The notes: a model not told the origin generated them from the sequence alone. 64,000 bases of DNA from a candidate division SR1 bacterium Aalborg_AAW-1 (GCA_001007975.1 CP011268.1:434001-498000); one strand, 5' to 3'; positions 20,466 through 32,766 are shown, numbered from the stretch's first letter. Numbers and translations: made by a program.

Positions 20466-20861
20466 ATGGCAACTCAAAAAAAGACTGCAGTAAAGAAAAA
20501 AAAAGATATAAAAATTTCTACTGGAGTGTTACATGTACATACAACTAGCAATAATACTATTGTAACACTTTCAGCAACTGATGGTGCTTCTGTAATTAGT
20601 GCTGGTGCTGGTACTCAATGATTCAAAGGATCTAAAAAAAGCACACCATATGCTGCAGAAATGCTTACAAAAGAAATCTTGAAAGAAGGTAAAACATATG
20701 GACTCGATCATGTTGGTATTGTTTTCAAAGGTACTGGTATGGCAAGAGAAGGTGTTTTTAAAGCAATCAATGAAACAGGATTGGTTGAAATTGATTACAT
20801 TCATGAATCTACTCCTATCCAATTTGGAGGGTGTAAAAGAATTAGACCTAAGAGAAATTAA
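20466..20861 (+). CDS. rpsK: 30S ribosomal protein uS11
   Basis: 131 residues. Core motifs are HVHTTSNNTIVTLSATDG, GTQGFKGSKKSTPYAAE, and the C-terminal STPIQFGGCKRIRPKRN. One UGA glycine (TQGFKG). It follows rpsM by 46 bp. Confidence 0.95.
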
Positions 20862-20907
20862 TATTATATTCTAAACTGTTATTTTTATTCCAACAATTGT
20901 TAGTGGT

Positions 20908-21528
20908 ATGAGATATACTGGACCAAAAATGAAACTTTGTAGAAGAGAACAAAAAAATCTTTTCTGACCAACAAAGTATAATATCGATAAAAATACATCA
21001 TTGCCTGGAAAATCAGGAAGAGCAATGGTAAGACTTTCTGAATATGGAAAACTTCTAAGAAACAAACAAGTACTTAAAAGAATGTACCAAATGTCAGAAA
21101 AGCAATTTTCTAGAATGGTAAATGAAACAGCACTAAAGCTTTCAAAAAACAAAGGAATGACTCATGATGCTGCGTTGTACCAACTTCTTGAAAGAAGAGT
21201 GGATGCTGTTTTGGTAAGAGCTGGTGTTGCAAGTACTATTATGCAAGCTAGACAAATGATTACTCATGGTCACTGGTTGTTAAATGGGATAAAACATAAT
21301 ATTCCATCATATTATATCAAACCAGGAGATGTTCTTACTGTGAGAAAATCATTACAAAATTCACCTCTCTATTCAGCTACTGCAAACCATAGTCAGAATA
21401 TTCCATTTTGGATTACATCAAACCCTTCTGCTATGTCTATTGAATTAAATCAATTACCAACACATGAAGAAGGTAAAGAACTTCCTGCTGATCTGTTGAA
21501 AGTTATTGAATTCTATGCGAGAGTGTAA
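20908..21528 (+). CDS. rpsD: 30S ribosomal protein uS4
   Basis: 206 residues. It starts MRYTGPKMKLCRREQ. The S4 RNA-binding domain is visible as RRVDAVLVRAGVASTIMQARQMITHG, with the GHWLLNG turn. One UGA glycine. It lies in the order rpsM-rpsK-rpsD-rpoA. Confidence 0.95.
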
Positions 21529-21576
21529 TTGTTTGTTCTTCCTACATTGATTTTATCTTTACTCTATTTCACACAC

Positions 21577-22581
21577 ATGCTTGATCTACAAAAGTATATT
21601 GGTTTCCCAAAGATAATTGTAGATACTGTAGATGAAAAAACTACATCTTATGATCTTCAGTATCTCCCTAGAGGGATGTGACATACACTCGGTAACGCAT
21701 TTAGAAGAATTATGTTAGCGTATGATATGGCTGCATCAGTAACTGGTATGAGTATCCGTGGGGTTACTCATGAATATCAAGTTGTTGATGGTATAAAAGA
21801 AAGTGTGATTATTATTATGTTGCATGTTAAAAAACTTCGTTTCTTGGTTGAAGGTGATGAAAAAGAAATAACTGTATCTCAAACATTTTCAGGTGTTGGT
21901 GTGTACACATCAGATGATCTTAAGTTGCCTGCAGGTGTTGAAGTATTAAATGAATCTGAATATTTATTTGAAATTACAGATCCTAGTCAAAAATTAACTA
22001 TTGATTTCAGAATTGAAAAGGGATACGGCTATTATAGTATCGAGTTCCTAAGAAATAGACAAAAAGCAAAAGAAGAATCTGAAATTGATATGATTCTTAT
22101 TGATAATGACTTTAGAGTTATTGATTCTGTTGTCTATGATGTTGAAGAAGTTATCGATGACGTCAATGGTTCTACAAAAGATAAGCTTATTATTACTATT
22201 AGTTCTCAATTCCCTAAATACTCTCCTCAGAAATTTATGGCATTTGCTGGTGAAGTTCTGTCTAGTTATGCAAAACTTTTCGTTCTTGATGATATCTATG
22301 TAGATAGATCATTATTAGCAACATATTCTGATTTTGAATTAGATGAGAGAGTTGGAAATGAATGAGGTTCTCATATTGAATCTATCAAATCAACTCCTAT
22401 TGATGCTCTTCCATTATCAGAAAGAACAAGAAATGCTCTTATCAAAAATGGTATTCTCTATGTTGAAGATCTTGAAAAGAAAAAGAAAGGAGAATTGCTT
22501 ATTATGAAAGGAGTGGGTCGTAAGGCTATCGATGAAATCAATGTGGCGTTAGGAAATCTTGATAAAACATTGGCTGGATAA
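21577..22581 (+). CDS. rpoA: RNA polymerase alpha subunit
   Basis: 334 residues. The N-terminal dimerisation domain has LPRGMGHTLGNAFRRIML. The C-terminal domain has PIDALPLSERTRNALIKNGI and MKGVGRKAIDEI, the helix-hairpin-helix that binds UP elements. UGA encodes glycine in GMGHT and EGGS. It lies between rpsD and rplQ. Confidence 0.96.
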
Positions 22582-22630
22582 TAGTTACTATCCTATCTAC
22601 GAATTTTAATTATTTTACTATAATTGTCTC

Positions 22631-23020
22631 ATGAGACACAGAAAAAACAAATTATTGAAGATTAGAGGATCGGTGCAAAGCAGAGATCTTACTATGAGAA
22701 CTATGCTTACTAATCTTGTAAGATATGGTCATCTTACTACTACAGAAAAGAAAGCCAAGGTTCTTGTGGCATATGCTGATAGTTTTTTTGCTAAACTTGT
22801 ATCTATGAATACTACTCTTGAATCTTCAACAGCACAAAGAGAGTCTATTAGATGGGTAAAAGCTCGTATCTATGGAAACGATGAAGGTAGAAAAGTTATT
22901 CGTGAACTTGTTCCTGCTCTTCTTACAAAGAAGGTTAATTCTGGATTCTTCACTTCTGTAAAACTTTGAAAAAGAATTGGAGATGCTGCTGAACAAGTAA
23001 GAATTGAATTCGTACAATAA
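22631..23020 (+). CDS. rplQ: 50S ribosomal protein bL17
   Basis: 129 residues. The N-terminal MRHRKNKLLKI differs slightly from the usual MRHRK-x-x-KLGR. The motif SRDLTMRTMLTNLVRYG is clear, as is the C-terminal GDAAEQVRIEFV. One UGA glycine near residue 113. Confidence 0.95.
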
Positions 23021-23074
23021 TCTCTCTTTTTCTGTCAGAATATATTATTTACTTATTTCTTGTACACTATTATC

Positions 23075-23551
23075 ATGAATCAATTTACAAAATCAGATCT
23101 TAATCAAACACTTTATGTAAAAAAGGATATTGTTGATAAGTCGAGAAAACGATATCAAATTGACGCAACTGGTCTTACGCTTGGAAGACTTGCAGTAGTA
23201 GTTACTAATCACCTCGTAGGTAAAGGTAAAGTTACAAACTGTGATTTTTGGGATTCTGGTGATTTTGTGGTAGTTCATAATGTAGATAAGATGGTCTACA
23301 CAGGAAATAAGGGAATCAACAAAGAATATCATACGTATAGTGGATATAAGGGTCATGTGAAATCCATTAGATTACAAGATCTTATGAAGAAAGATCCTTC
23401 TAAGGTATTACGATATGCTATCAAAGGAATGCTTCCAAAAAATAAGCTTAGAGCAAAAAGATTGATGAGATTAAAATCTTTTGTAGGAACATCTACAAAA
23501 TTTGATTATATGAATCCTACTTCTATTGCTTCAGATTATCTTACAAAATAA
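23075..23551 (+). CDS. rplM: 50S ribosomal protein uL13
   Basis: 158 residues from ATG at 23075. The core is YQIDATGLTLGRLAVVV, GDFVVVHN and HTYSGYKGHVKS, followed by the basic MLPKNKLRAKRL. No UGA codon is used. It is paired with rpsI as usual. Confidence 0.95.
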   Translation: MNQFTKSDLNQTLYVKKDIVDKSRKRYQIDATGLTLGRLAVVVTNHLVGKGKVTNCDFWDSGDFVVVHNVDKMVYTGNKGINKEYHTYSGYKGHVKSIRLQDLMKKDPSKVLRYAIKGMLPKNKLRAKRLMRLKSFVGTSTKFDYMNPTSIASDYLTK

Positions 23552-23591
23552 GTATCACTTCACTTTATAATTTATTCTTCAATAATTTCTC

Positions 23592-24005
23592 ATGTCTCAA
23601 TACAATTATAGTATCGGTAGAAGAAAAGAATCTACAGCTGTTGTAAAACTTTATCCACAAGGATCAGGTAAATTTACAGTTAATCACAATGGTAAACAAA
23701 AAACTCTCAAAGAATACTTTGGTGGCGCTGCTTATTTGTATGAAAATGCACTTACACCATTTAGTATTCTTGGTAAAGATGTTATCAATCAATACGATGC
23801 TGAAATTACTGTATCAGGAGGAGGAATTGCTGGACAATCTAATTCTATCAGACTTGGATTTGCTAAAGCACTTACAGAATCTAATCCAGAATGGAGATTG
23901 ACTCTTAAACCATACGGGATGCTTGTCAGAGATGCTCGTATCAAAGAAAGAAAGAAACCAGGTCTCAAAAAAGCGAGAAAAGCACCAACTTGGTCAAAGA
24001 GATAA
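23592..24005 (+). CDS. rpsI: 30S ribosomal protein uS9
   Basis: 137 residues. It shows YSIGRRKESTAVVKLYPQG near the N-terminus, GGGIAGQSNSIRLGFAKAL in the middle and the basic C-terminus KERKKPGLKKARKAPTWSKR that reaches the P-site tRNA. No UGA codon is used. A strong terminator follows. Confidence 0.96.
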   Translation: MSQYNYSIGRRKESTAVVKLYPQGSGKFTVNHNGKQKTLKEYFGGAAYLYENALTPFSILGKDVINQYDAEITVSGGGIAGQSNSIRLGFAKALTESNPEWRLTLKPYGMLVRDARIKERKKPGLKKARKAPTWSKR

Positions 24006-24030
24006 TTATTCTTTACAAAAAATGAAGATT

Positions 24031-24057
24031 CCTGACAGATGTCAGGTTTTTTTTTTT
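24031..24057 (+). terminator. Rho-independent terminator of the ribosomal protein cluster
   Basis: Stem CCTGACA / TGTCAGG with a minimal loop and a run of 11 T. Confidence 0.9.
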
Positions 24058-24075
24058 ATTATTTTTGAAAATATA

Positions 24076-24103
24076 TTGACTTTTTATTTTATATTATTAT
24101 AAT
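24076..24103 (+). promoter_or_regulatory. promoter of the beta-barrel-like gene
   Basis: TTGACT, a 16-bp spacer, then TATAAT, 25 bp before the ATG. Two other AT-rich small genes in the window have a similar leader. Confidence 0.6.
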
Positions 24104-24128
24104 TAATTTATATAAAAAATAAAATATT

Positions 24129-24587
24129 ATGAAAATAAAATTAATTGTTGTTATGGTTTTTATAGGTATTCGTATTTATAGCCAAGAAAAAAGTTTCAAA
24201 GTAGGATTTCAGTTAGTTCCAAATGTGACTTTTGTTGAAGGTCAATCAGCAACCTCAGATGTTGCAATAGGTGTTGGTGGTATATATAGTTTTAATAATC
24301 AAATTACTACCATTAATACTTATAATTTTAAATATAAGAGTGTGACTTCCGTTTGGAGCTATTCTTTATCTAAAAATATACAACCTTATCTTTTATACAG
24401 AGCTTCATTTGATTCTGATATTACTCATTATATTTCTTTAGGTTTAACAACACCTTTAACTAATAATGATAATACATATCTAGGATATATAGAAGTTGGT
24501 AGAAATTTGAATAAAAATGTCTTTGTAACCTCTATAGGAATTTTGATACCTATTATGAAAAAAATTACTATTAAATGATTAATCTAG
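24129..24587 (+). CDS. small exported beta-barrel-like protein, probably foreign
   Basis: 149 residues to UGA at 24576, or 152 if UGA is read as glycine and translation stops at TAG 24585. The first 20 residues form a signal peptide ending IYSQE, as is common in Bacteroidota exported proteins. The mature part is a series of amphipathic beta-strands and turns (VGFQLVPNVTFVEG, IGVGGIYSF, YISLGLTTPL, GYIEVGRNL), as in small outer-membrane barrels. No internal UGA occurs among ten or so glycines. The promoter and terminator are its own. The odd stop and composition suggest transfer from a standard-code organism; the family is not named. Confidence 0.5.
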
Positions 24588-24607
24588 AGAATTTCTCTAG
24601 ATTTTTT
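24581..24607 (+). terminator. Rho-independent terminator overlapping the gene end
   Basis: Perfect 10-bp stem AATCTAGAGA / TCTCTAGATT plus a T-run. The TAG that ends the read-through form lies within the stem. Confidence 0.85.
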
Positions 24608-24776
24608 AATTATCTCTATTTTTAAATATTTAATATTTATATTACTATTCTTATTTATTCTATTCAATTAAATATTAAAGAGTTTCAAAAGATAGTCGTT
24701 TCTGGCTATTTTTTCTTATCTTGTAAAAATAGTATAAATCACTATATTTGATTATCTTTATTTTTTATTTTAATCT

Positions 24777-25847
24777 ATGGCAGAACTGAAATTTCTCGAG
24801 CAATATCTAAATACTCCATCACCGACGTGATTCGAGTCAGAAGGTCAAAAAATTTGGCTTGATTTTCTAAAACCGTATGTGGACACAACCTTTGTTGATG
24901 TATATGGGACTGCAGTAGGAGTGATCAATCCGGATGCGCCATATAAAGTAGTGATAGAAGCCCATGCTGATGAGATATCATGGTTTGTGAACTATATCGA
25001 TGATAAGTGATATATTTATGTCATCCGTAATGGTGGCTCTGATCATCAGATTGCTCCGAGCATGAGAGTGAATCTTCATACCAAGAATGGGCCTGTCATG
25101 GGTGTATTTGGTTGGCCTGCTATCCATACCCGTACCCCAGCAGAAGAACCAAAGACAGATCTTCATAATCTCTCTATTGATGTAGGCGCTTCTAGTAAGG
25201 AAGAGGTAGAAAAAATGGGTATCCATGTAGGAACTGTGGCGACCTTTGATGCAAATTTTATGATGCTTAATGACCGTTACTATGTCTGTCGTGCGCTCGA
25301 TAATCGTATTGGTGGATATATGATCGCACAAGTAGCCAAGAAATTAGCAGATAATAACAAAACATTACCATTCTGACTGTATGTCGTGAATAGTGTACAG
25401 GAGGAAGTTGGGTTGTATGGAGCTCAGATGATTACTGACACCATTAAACCTAATCTTGCTATCGTTACTGACGTGACCCATGATACATCGACTCCTCTTC
25501 ATCTGAATGTGAAAAAACATGGTGATCTCAAATGTGGTTTGGGCCCTGTTGTAAGTTACGCACCTAGTGTTCATAATACCCTCCGCGATCTCACCATCCA
25601 AGTAGCACAAGACAATAACATAGCATTCCAAAGACAAGCAAGTTCTCGTTGGACAGGAACGGATACGGATGCCTTTGCTTTCTCAAATGGTGGTATCCCA
25701 TCGACATTGATATCTCTTCCGCTCAAGTATATGCATACAACCGTAGAGACAGTACATAAAGATGACGTACAAGCGACTATTGATCTGATGTATCATACCC
25801 TCCTTGCCTTAGATATTACAGAAGATTATAAATATATTACATTATAG
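24777..25847 (+). CDS. M42-family metallo-aminopeptidase
   Basis: 356 residues. M42 (FrvX/TET-type) enzymes are cytoplasmic dinuclear-zinc aminopeptidases that degrade peptides. Metal-site motifs are visible: EAHADEISW (His and Asp, about residues 61-69), RALDNRIGGY (Asp), SVQEEVGLYGAQ (catalytic Glu and metal Glu) and TDVTHDTS (Asp). The C-terminal MHTTVETVHKDD carries the last His. Early UGA glycines (PTGFES, DKGYIY) fall at family positions. A terminator follows. Confidence 0.9.
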
Positions 25848-25854
25848 TATAAAA

Positions 25855-25884
25855 AAATCCTACGAATGTGTCAGGATTTTTTCT
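25855..25884. terminator. terminator between convergent genes
   Basis: Stem AAATCCT / AGGATTT flanked by an A-run and a T-run, so it could serve both the M42 peptidase and the convergent MFS gene. Confidence 0.75.
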
Positions 25885-25892
25885 TTTTAAAA

Positions 25893-27062
25893 TTATTTTT
25901 CGTGATGATATTGTTCGAGATAGAGATATCTTCTAATAGCTATAAATGCTAATACGAGTGAAACAAGAGTAAAGATAAATACAGGTATGTTCTTTGCAAG
26001 TGCGAATGATCATATAAGAGGACCAACAAACATCACTAAGGATTGAAGCGAACCTAATACACCAACAGCTTCACCTACTTTCGTATGTTCTACTTTTTTT
26101 ACTATTTCATTATTATATGCTACTTGTAGTAACGATCAAAACGGTACTATAGAAAACCAGCCTATTATAAATATCCATCGTTGGGGAGCTAATAGCATCA
26201 CCATTACCCCTGGTATCATTCCTAAACTTATAATATTAAGAAGTTGTTTGTTGGTAAAATATTTAATCCAGAATTTTGGTACAATAAGAGCTTGGTTGAT
26301 AATAGTAATGAGTCATAGTATAGCAAGATAATAACCAATATGTGTTCCTGATATATTAAATCTTTGTTCTGTAATGATAGCCATAATGGATTGGTAAGAA
26401 AAACTTGCTATTCCCACAAACAACAATGAAATCATGATCCAACGATAATCAATATGACTAATATATTTCCACAAAACAGGAAAGGGATTGATATTTAATT
26501 TCCTTGTAGAACGATGAGAGTTTGTTTCTTTAAATACTGTTAACACTAAAACAATATTAATGGCTGAAAATACCAATCCAAATGTAAAGATAGAGTGTAC
26601 TGATCCAGTATCCATGAGAAGAGATCCTAACATTGGTCCGATTACGAAACCAAGTCAAAACATTGCTCATAATAATCAAAAATTCTTTTTTCTATCATTT
26701 TCATCTATTGATATGTCAGTAAGAATAGCTTGTAGTATAGACATATTACCACCAGTAATTCCATTCACTATTCTTGCGAGAAAATAAGCCCATGGAGCAC
26801 TAATAAACAAAATTAACCATGATATTGAACTTCAAAAAATAGAAACAACCAAGGGCCATCTTCTTCCATAAATATCACTGAGCTGTCCCATAAGAGGTGC
26901 TGCTAAAAATGAACATAATGAGTATGCTACAATACCTAGACTAACAGCGTAATCAGGAAGAGCATAAAGATGCATAAGTTCTGTCATGGCTGGTATCAAA
27001 ATACCAATTCCTAGTACATCTAATAAAATGCTTACATATACTGCTATTTTTTGTCAATTCAT
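25893..27062 (-). CDS. MFS transporter, TetA-like (DHA1)
   Basis: 389 residues, about 12 membrane helices. The DHA1 motif A is present between helices 2 and 3 (GQLSDIYGRRWP), and the helix-5 motif appears as GLGFVIGPMLG. The N-terminus LDVLGIGILIPAM resembles TetA-type drug exporters. UGA glycines lie in membrane helices. The substrate is unknown. Confidence 0.8.
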
Positions 27063-27210
27063 GAGTGTGAAAATTTCAAAATTAAAACTTTTCAGTATAC
27101 TGAAAATACTTGTATATTACAACAACATAATCCATAAAAATATATTCTATCCATTGAAAGAAGAAAAAAAAATCATATACTCATGACATCTTATTTATTA
27201 CTCTTTCTTT

Positions 27211-28608
27211 ATGAATAATATAGTCCTCGTATGAGCATGATGAACAGGGATGTCGTGATTAGCGATGATGCTTTTTGATATCTGATACAAGAATATCATC
27301 TGTATCAATAATATCCAAACGGATTTAACAAACCGTCTTACGCGTCATGGCTTGAAAGTTATTATCTGACATGGAAACTACCAAGTAGATAGTAAAGATT
27401 TCGTCATCTATTCAGATATTCAAGCTATTATTGATGGACCAGAGATTACACAATCTCGTAGTTATCAACAATCACCTACTTCCAAACACTATCATATCTG
27501 TCTGACTTACAATCAGTTTATTGCTGAAATTTCAAAAAGGTTTCTCACTGTTTGTGTAAGTGGATCAAATGGTAAGACGAGTACAACAGCAATGTTGAGT
27601 TGGTCTATGTCACAAATGAATCATGAATTTTGACTTGCGATTGTAGGATGACTGATGCCCAATTTCAATCATCAATGATATGTCCTGAGTCAAAACACTG
27701 ATATTCAGTCAGATATTCATCATCTTTTTGAACATATTTTCAATCAAAAACATCAGCTCGATTATTCGCTCTTAAAAAAATATACCTTTGTTATCGAGGC
27801 GTGTGAACATAGAGAGCACTTTCTGTTGTATGATAGCGATTATGCACTAATTACGAATGTCGAACGAGATCATGTTGATTACTATACAACACTTGAATCC
27901 TATCGTCAAGCTTTTGCTGATATGATTAATCAAACGAGACGAGGTGTTGTTGTTACTCCATCGGTTTTACAGTCGTTAGAGTGATATAGATTGACACAAA
28001 AAAATATTATTGTTTCTGACCCCTATCATGTTGATACTCCTTACTTGATTGGTTCGTATACGGAGTTGAATGCAGGTATGATTGCATCGTTGTTTGAGAT
28101 GATGAATAGTGATACGGTTTGATTGGATACTATTCTTTGAAAGTTTCAATGAGTAGGAAGAAGAATGGAAATGGTTGGTAATATCAGAGATAAAATCGTC
28201 TATAGTGATTATGGACACCATGCTCCAGCATTAGCTGGAAATATCAAGGCACTGAAAACACAGTTTCCTGATCGTAACATCTGTGCCATCTTTCAACCTC
28301 ATCAGGCACAGAGAGTGTTGGCTTGACGAGATGATTTTAAACAATCCCTTGAATGAGTAGATACAACTATTATCTATCGTCTTTATACAGCGAGAGAAGA
28401 TTTTATTACACTTCAGTCTGAATATCCTCGCTTGGCTAGCGTTTCAAGTTTCGATGAGTTGGGAGAACAATTTGCACATGATATGAATGCTGAATATGTG
28501 ACTGACATAGGTATTCTTAAGACCAAACTTTGACAACTGTCAGATGATTACCTTATTGTCTACTTCTCTGCCTGAGATTTGGATGAGGAGATGAGATGAA
28601 TTTTATAA
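27211..28608 (+). CDS. murC: UDP-N-acetylmuramate--L-alanine ligase
   Basis: 465 residues. MurC adds the first amino acid to the peptidoglycan precursor. The N-terminal nucleotide loop VGAGGTGMSGLA has UGA at four of its glycines, a very clear recoding example. The ATP loop SGSNGKTSTTAM is at about 116-127. The central NVERDHVDYY and C-terminal YSDYGHHAPALAGNI and IFQPHQAQR are Mur ligase motifs. The Mpl-like ligase is less likely given the GHHP-type motif. Confidence 0.9.
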
Positions 28609-28624
28609 GATAATATAAAAATTG

Positions 28625-28942
28625 ATGTCACGAATACCCTTTATGGTATGATTATTATTATTTGAAGTCATTGCAGATATAGGTTCAAAACAGTTTGAGT
28701 TGACTAATTCTTGGTATTGGTATCTTGCCGCATTTATTGCATATATGATAGGTACTATGTTTTGGTTATGGTCTATGAAAAATGGAATAGGATTGTGAAG
28801 ATGAACTATTATTTTTGGTGTGATATCAACTATCTCTACTCTATTAATTGCTTTTGTTTGGTATAAAGAAACAGTAACTACTACTGGTTTGATTTGAATT
28901 ATCTTATGTGCTGTTTGATTAATTTTAATTGATTGGCAATAA
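28625..28942 (+). CDS. SMR-like small membrane protein
   Basis: 105 residues with four membrane helices. The pattern resembles small multidrug resistance / DMT proteins: a glutamate in helix 1 (LLLFEVIAD, Glu14) as in EmrE, WLWSMKNGIGLGRG before helix 3, and a C-terminal TTTGLIGIILCAVGLILID. It starts 16 bp after murC. Five UGA glycines. A role in exporting cations or lipids is inferred only. Confidence 0.55.
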
Positions 28943-29066
28943 TACTGAGATCCTACAATTATGTGAATAGGAGTAAATAAAAATTTACTATCAAAAAGAC
29001 ATAAGTTTATACGTTTCCTATGCAAGAAAAAAATATTACTATTATTTATTTTTTACAACTAGTATT

Positions 29067-29360
29067 ATGTCAGAATCACTAGAAAATAATGTATATATAC
29101 AATGAGAAATTTTTCCTGATCTTGAACAAGGTAAAAGAGAGCTTCAACAAAATCTTATTGATTCAATAGATGATGAAATGATGGAAAAATTACTATTCAC
29201 GTTTGATAATAATCATAAATCAATCTATACATTTTTAACAACACCAAATATTTCATTATGAGGACAAGCACCAATTATTAAACTTTGTGCACATGATGAT
29301 GTTTCAAGACAAGAAGTTTTTGATTTGCTTTGACGTATTGATAATTGAATATTTGCTTAA
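29067..29360 (+). CDS. MbcA/ParS-type (DUF2384-like) antitoxin-like protein
   Basis: 97 residues. The C-terminal half has the toxin-binding pattern of the MbcA/ParS/Xre antitoxin group: FLTTPNISLGGQAPIIKL, then a helix ending LLGRIDNGIFA. These antitoxins normally pair with RES-domain toxins. No RES gene is next to it; neighbours are the SMR-like gene and gpmI. Four UGA glycines sit in the family positions, so it is native-coded. It may be an orphan or a regulator. Confidence 0.5.
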
Positions 29361-29398
29361 TGATATATTTTGTTTTTATAGAATAATAGTATATACTA

Positions 29399-30913
29399 AT
29401 GACAGAGAAAAAAGTTGCATTGATTATTTTAGATGGATGGGGAATTGGTGACGGAGGTCCTGGTGATGCTGTTACACAAGCAAAAACGCCTACTATGGAT
29501 CATCTTCTTACGCATTATCCCTCTACACATTTATACACCTATGGAGATCATGTAGGTCTTCCGGATGGACAGATGGGTAATAGTGAAGTTGGGCATCTCA
29601 ATATTGGTGCTGGTCGTGTCGTTTATCAGGATTTTGCAAAAATCAATAAATCAATTCGTGATGGTGATTTTTTTCTGAATCCTGTCTTGCTAGATGCATT
29701 TGCTTATGCAAAATATCATAATAAAAAAGTACATATCCTAGGGTTGTTATGAGATGGTGGTGTGCATGCTCATCAAGACCATATTCTTGCACTTTGTCAT
29801 ATGGCACATCAACAAGAACTGAATGATTTGTATATTCATGGGTTTTTAGATGGTCGCGATACCTCTCCACAGAGTGGATTGTGATTTGTACAAAACTTAG
29901 AAGAAAAATTACAAGATAAAGAAAAAGTCTGACACTTGGCAACGTTGGTTGGTCGCTATTACGCTATGGATAGAGATACGCGTCGAGAGAGAGTGAAGCT
30001 TGCCTATGATCTTCTTGTTCATGGTACGGGTATGTATTATACAAACGCAGCAGATGCTATTCAGGATTCCTATGATGAAGGTGTATTTGATGAATTTATC
30101 AAACCAATCATATTGGATCAAAATGCCAAAATTCAGTCAGGAGATGTTGTGATTTTTGCTAATTTCCGTACGGATAGACCTAGAGAGTTGACTATTGCTC
30201 TTACTCAGCAAAATTTCCCTGATCATGATATGAAAGCACTTGATCTGTATTTCTGTACAATGAGTAATTATGATAAAACCTATCGTGATATTCATGTAGT
30301 CTTTGATAAGGATGATATTAGTATGTGACTTGGTGAAGTAGTCTCAAAGGCAGGACGTACACAACTTCGTATTGCGGAAACTGAAAAGTATCCTCATGTT
30401 ACGTTTTTCTTCTCTGGTGGAAGAGAGGAAGTTTTTGAAGGAGAAAAACGTATTGTCGTTCCTTCTCCTAAAGTAGCAACGTACGATTTACAACCTGAAA
30501 TGAGTGCACAAGGAGTAACTGATGCTGTGATGTGAGAAATACGCGACCATCAACCAGACCTTATCGTACTCAATTTTGCTAATCCTGATATGGTTGGACA
30601 TACAGGAGATATACCAGCAGTGATACAAGCAGTAGAGAAAGTTGATACTTGTTTAGGGGATATTATTGCTCTAGGAAAAGAATATGGATATGAATTTGTA
30701 GTGATTGCTGATCATGGAAATGCTGATCAGATGATAGGACAAGACGGTATGCCGCATACTGCCCATACAACCAATCTTGTGCCTTGTATTATCGTGTCAG
30801 AACAAAATCTTTCTCTCCAATCAGGGAAATTGTGAGATATTGCTCCTACAATTTTAGATCTGATGAATATACCACAACCGCAAGAAATGGGAGGAGTGAG
30901 TTTAATTCAATAA
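29399..30913 (+). CDS. gpmI: 2,3-bisphosphoglycerate-independent phosphoglycerate mutase
   Basis: 504 residues. It interconverts 3- and 2-phosphoglycerate using two Mn ions. The start [11 protein letters not shown] holds the first Asp. The catalytic serine lies in [17 protein letters not shown] (about 54-70). Other motifs are [38 protein letters not shown] and [10 protein letters not shown]. It is adjacent to enolase, which takes its product. Confidence 0.95.
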
Positions 30914-30973
30914 TACAAAATAATTTTTATAAACAGCAATATAAAAAAACCATAAAAAGATTGCAATTTTCAA

Positions 30974-32316
<1,343 letters not shown>

Positions 32317-32333
32317 TTTCTTATAAGAAAAAG

Positions 32334-32358
32334 GCTCGGATATTCCGAGCTTTTTTTT
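32334..32358. terminator. terminator between convergent eno and the small minus-strand gene
   Basis: Perfect 7-bp stem GCTCGGA / TCCGAGC with A/T runs on both sides, so it works on both strands. Confidence 0.85.
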
Positions 32359-32363
32359 AATAA

Positions 32364-32744
32364 TCAATTTTGAAATTGATTTTTGATTTGTTGGTTTAAA
32401 TTTTCTCCAACTTTTTCGAAACTAAGATCTTCAATGTCTTTTAAAGGTATTTCAGTCAGTTTATTATACCAATTTTTGAAAGAATTTTTTTCACTTATAA
32501 AATTAGTGCTGACTAATTGATCTGAATTACAAATTAAACCATTACCACCAATATAATAATTTTTTGGTAATTGTGATTGTAATTTAACCAATTTTACTTG
32601 AATTTCATTTTTGTTTTTTTCAAACAAAGCAGTTGATTTTTCTTTTAATAAGAATATTTTTTCTATTGATTTTTGATCTAATAGTGTTTCTTTAGAAAAG
32701 TTTTCTAAATAGTCTGCAAGTTTGATTGATTCTGTTTGTGTCAT
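32364..32744 (-). CDS. small soluble protein ending in UGA, probably foreign
   Basis: 126 residues from ATG at 32744 to TGA at 32364. It is Lys/Asn/Gln-rich with a long helical first half and no membrane segment; the family is unknown. There is no internal UGA among its five glycines (for example IGGNGLICN). The UGA stop is followed directly by the shared terminator. If UGA were read as glycine, translation would run about 159 further codons antisense through eno to TAG at 31887. UGA therefore looks like the ancestral stop, suggesting recent transfer from a standard-code genome. Confidence 0.5.
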   Translation of the reverse strand: MTQTESIKLADYLENFSKETLLDQKSIEKIFLLKEKSTALFEKNKNEIQVKLVKLQSQLPKNYYIGGNGLICNSDQLVSTNFISEKNSFKNWYNKLTEIPLKDIEDLSFEKVGENLNQQIKNQFQN

Positions 32745-32766
32745 AATATTTTATTTAATTTTTTGT

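Noticed and set aside
24129-24578. treating the lack of UGA in this gene as proof of transfer by itself
   Set aside because: Some native ribosomal genes also lack UGA; the case rests on the UGA stop, signal peptide type and leader.
28603-29025. 140-residue minus-strand ORF opposite the SMR-like gene
   Set aside because: It is antisense to a conserved-looking membrane gene with UGA glycines, and has no family resemblance or start signal.
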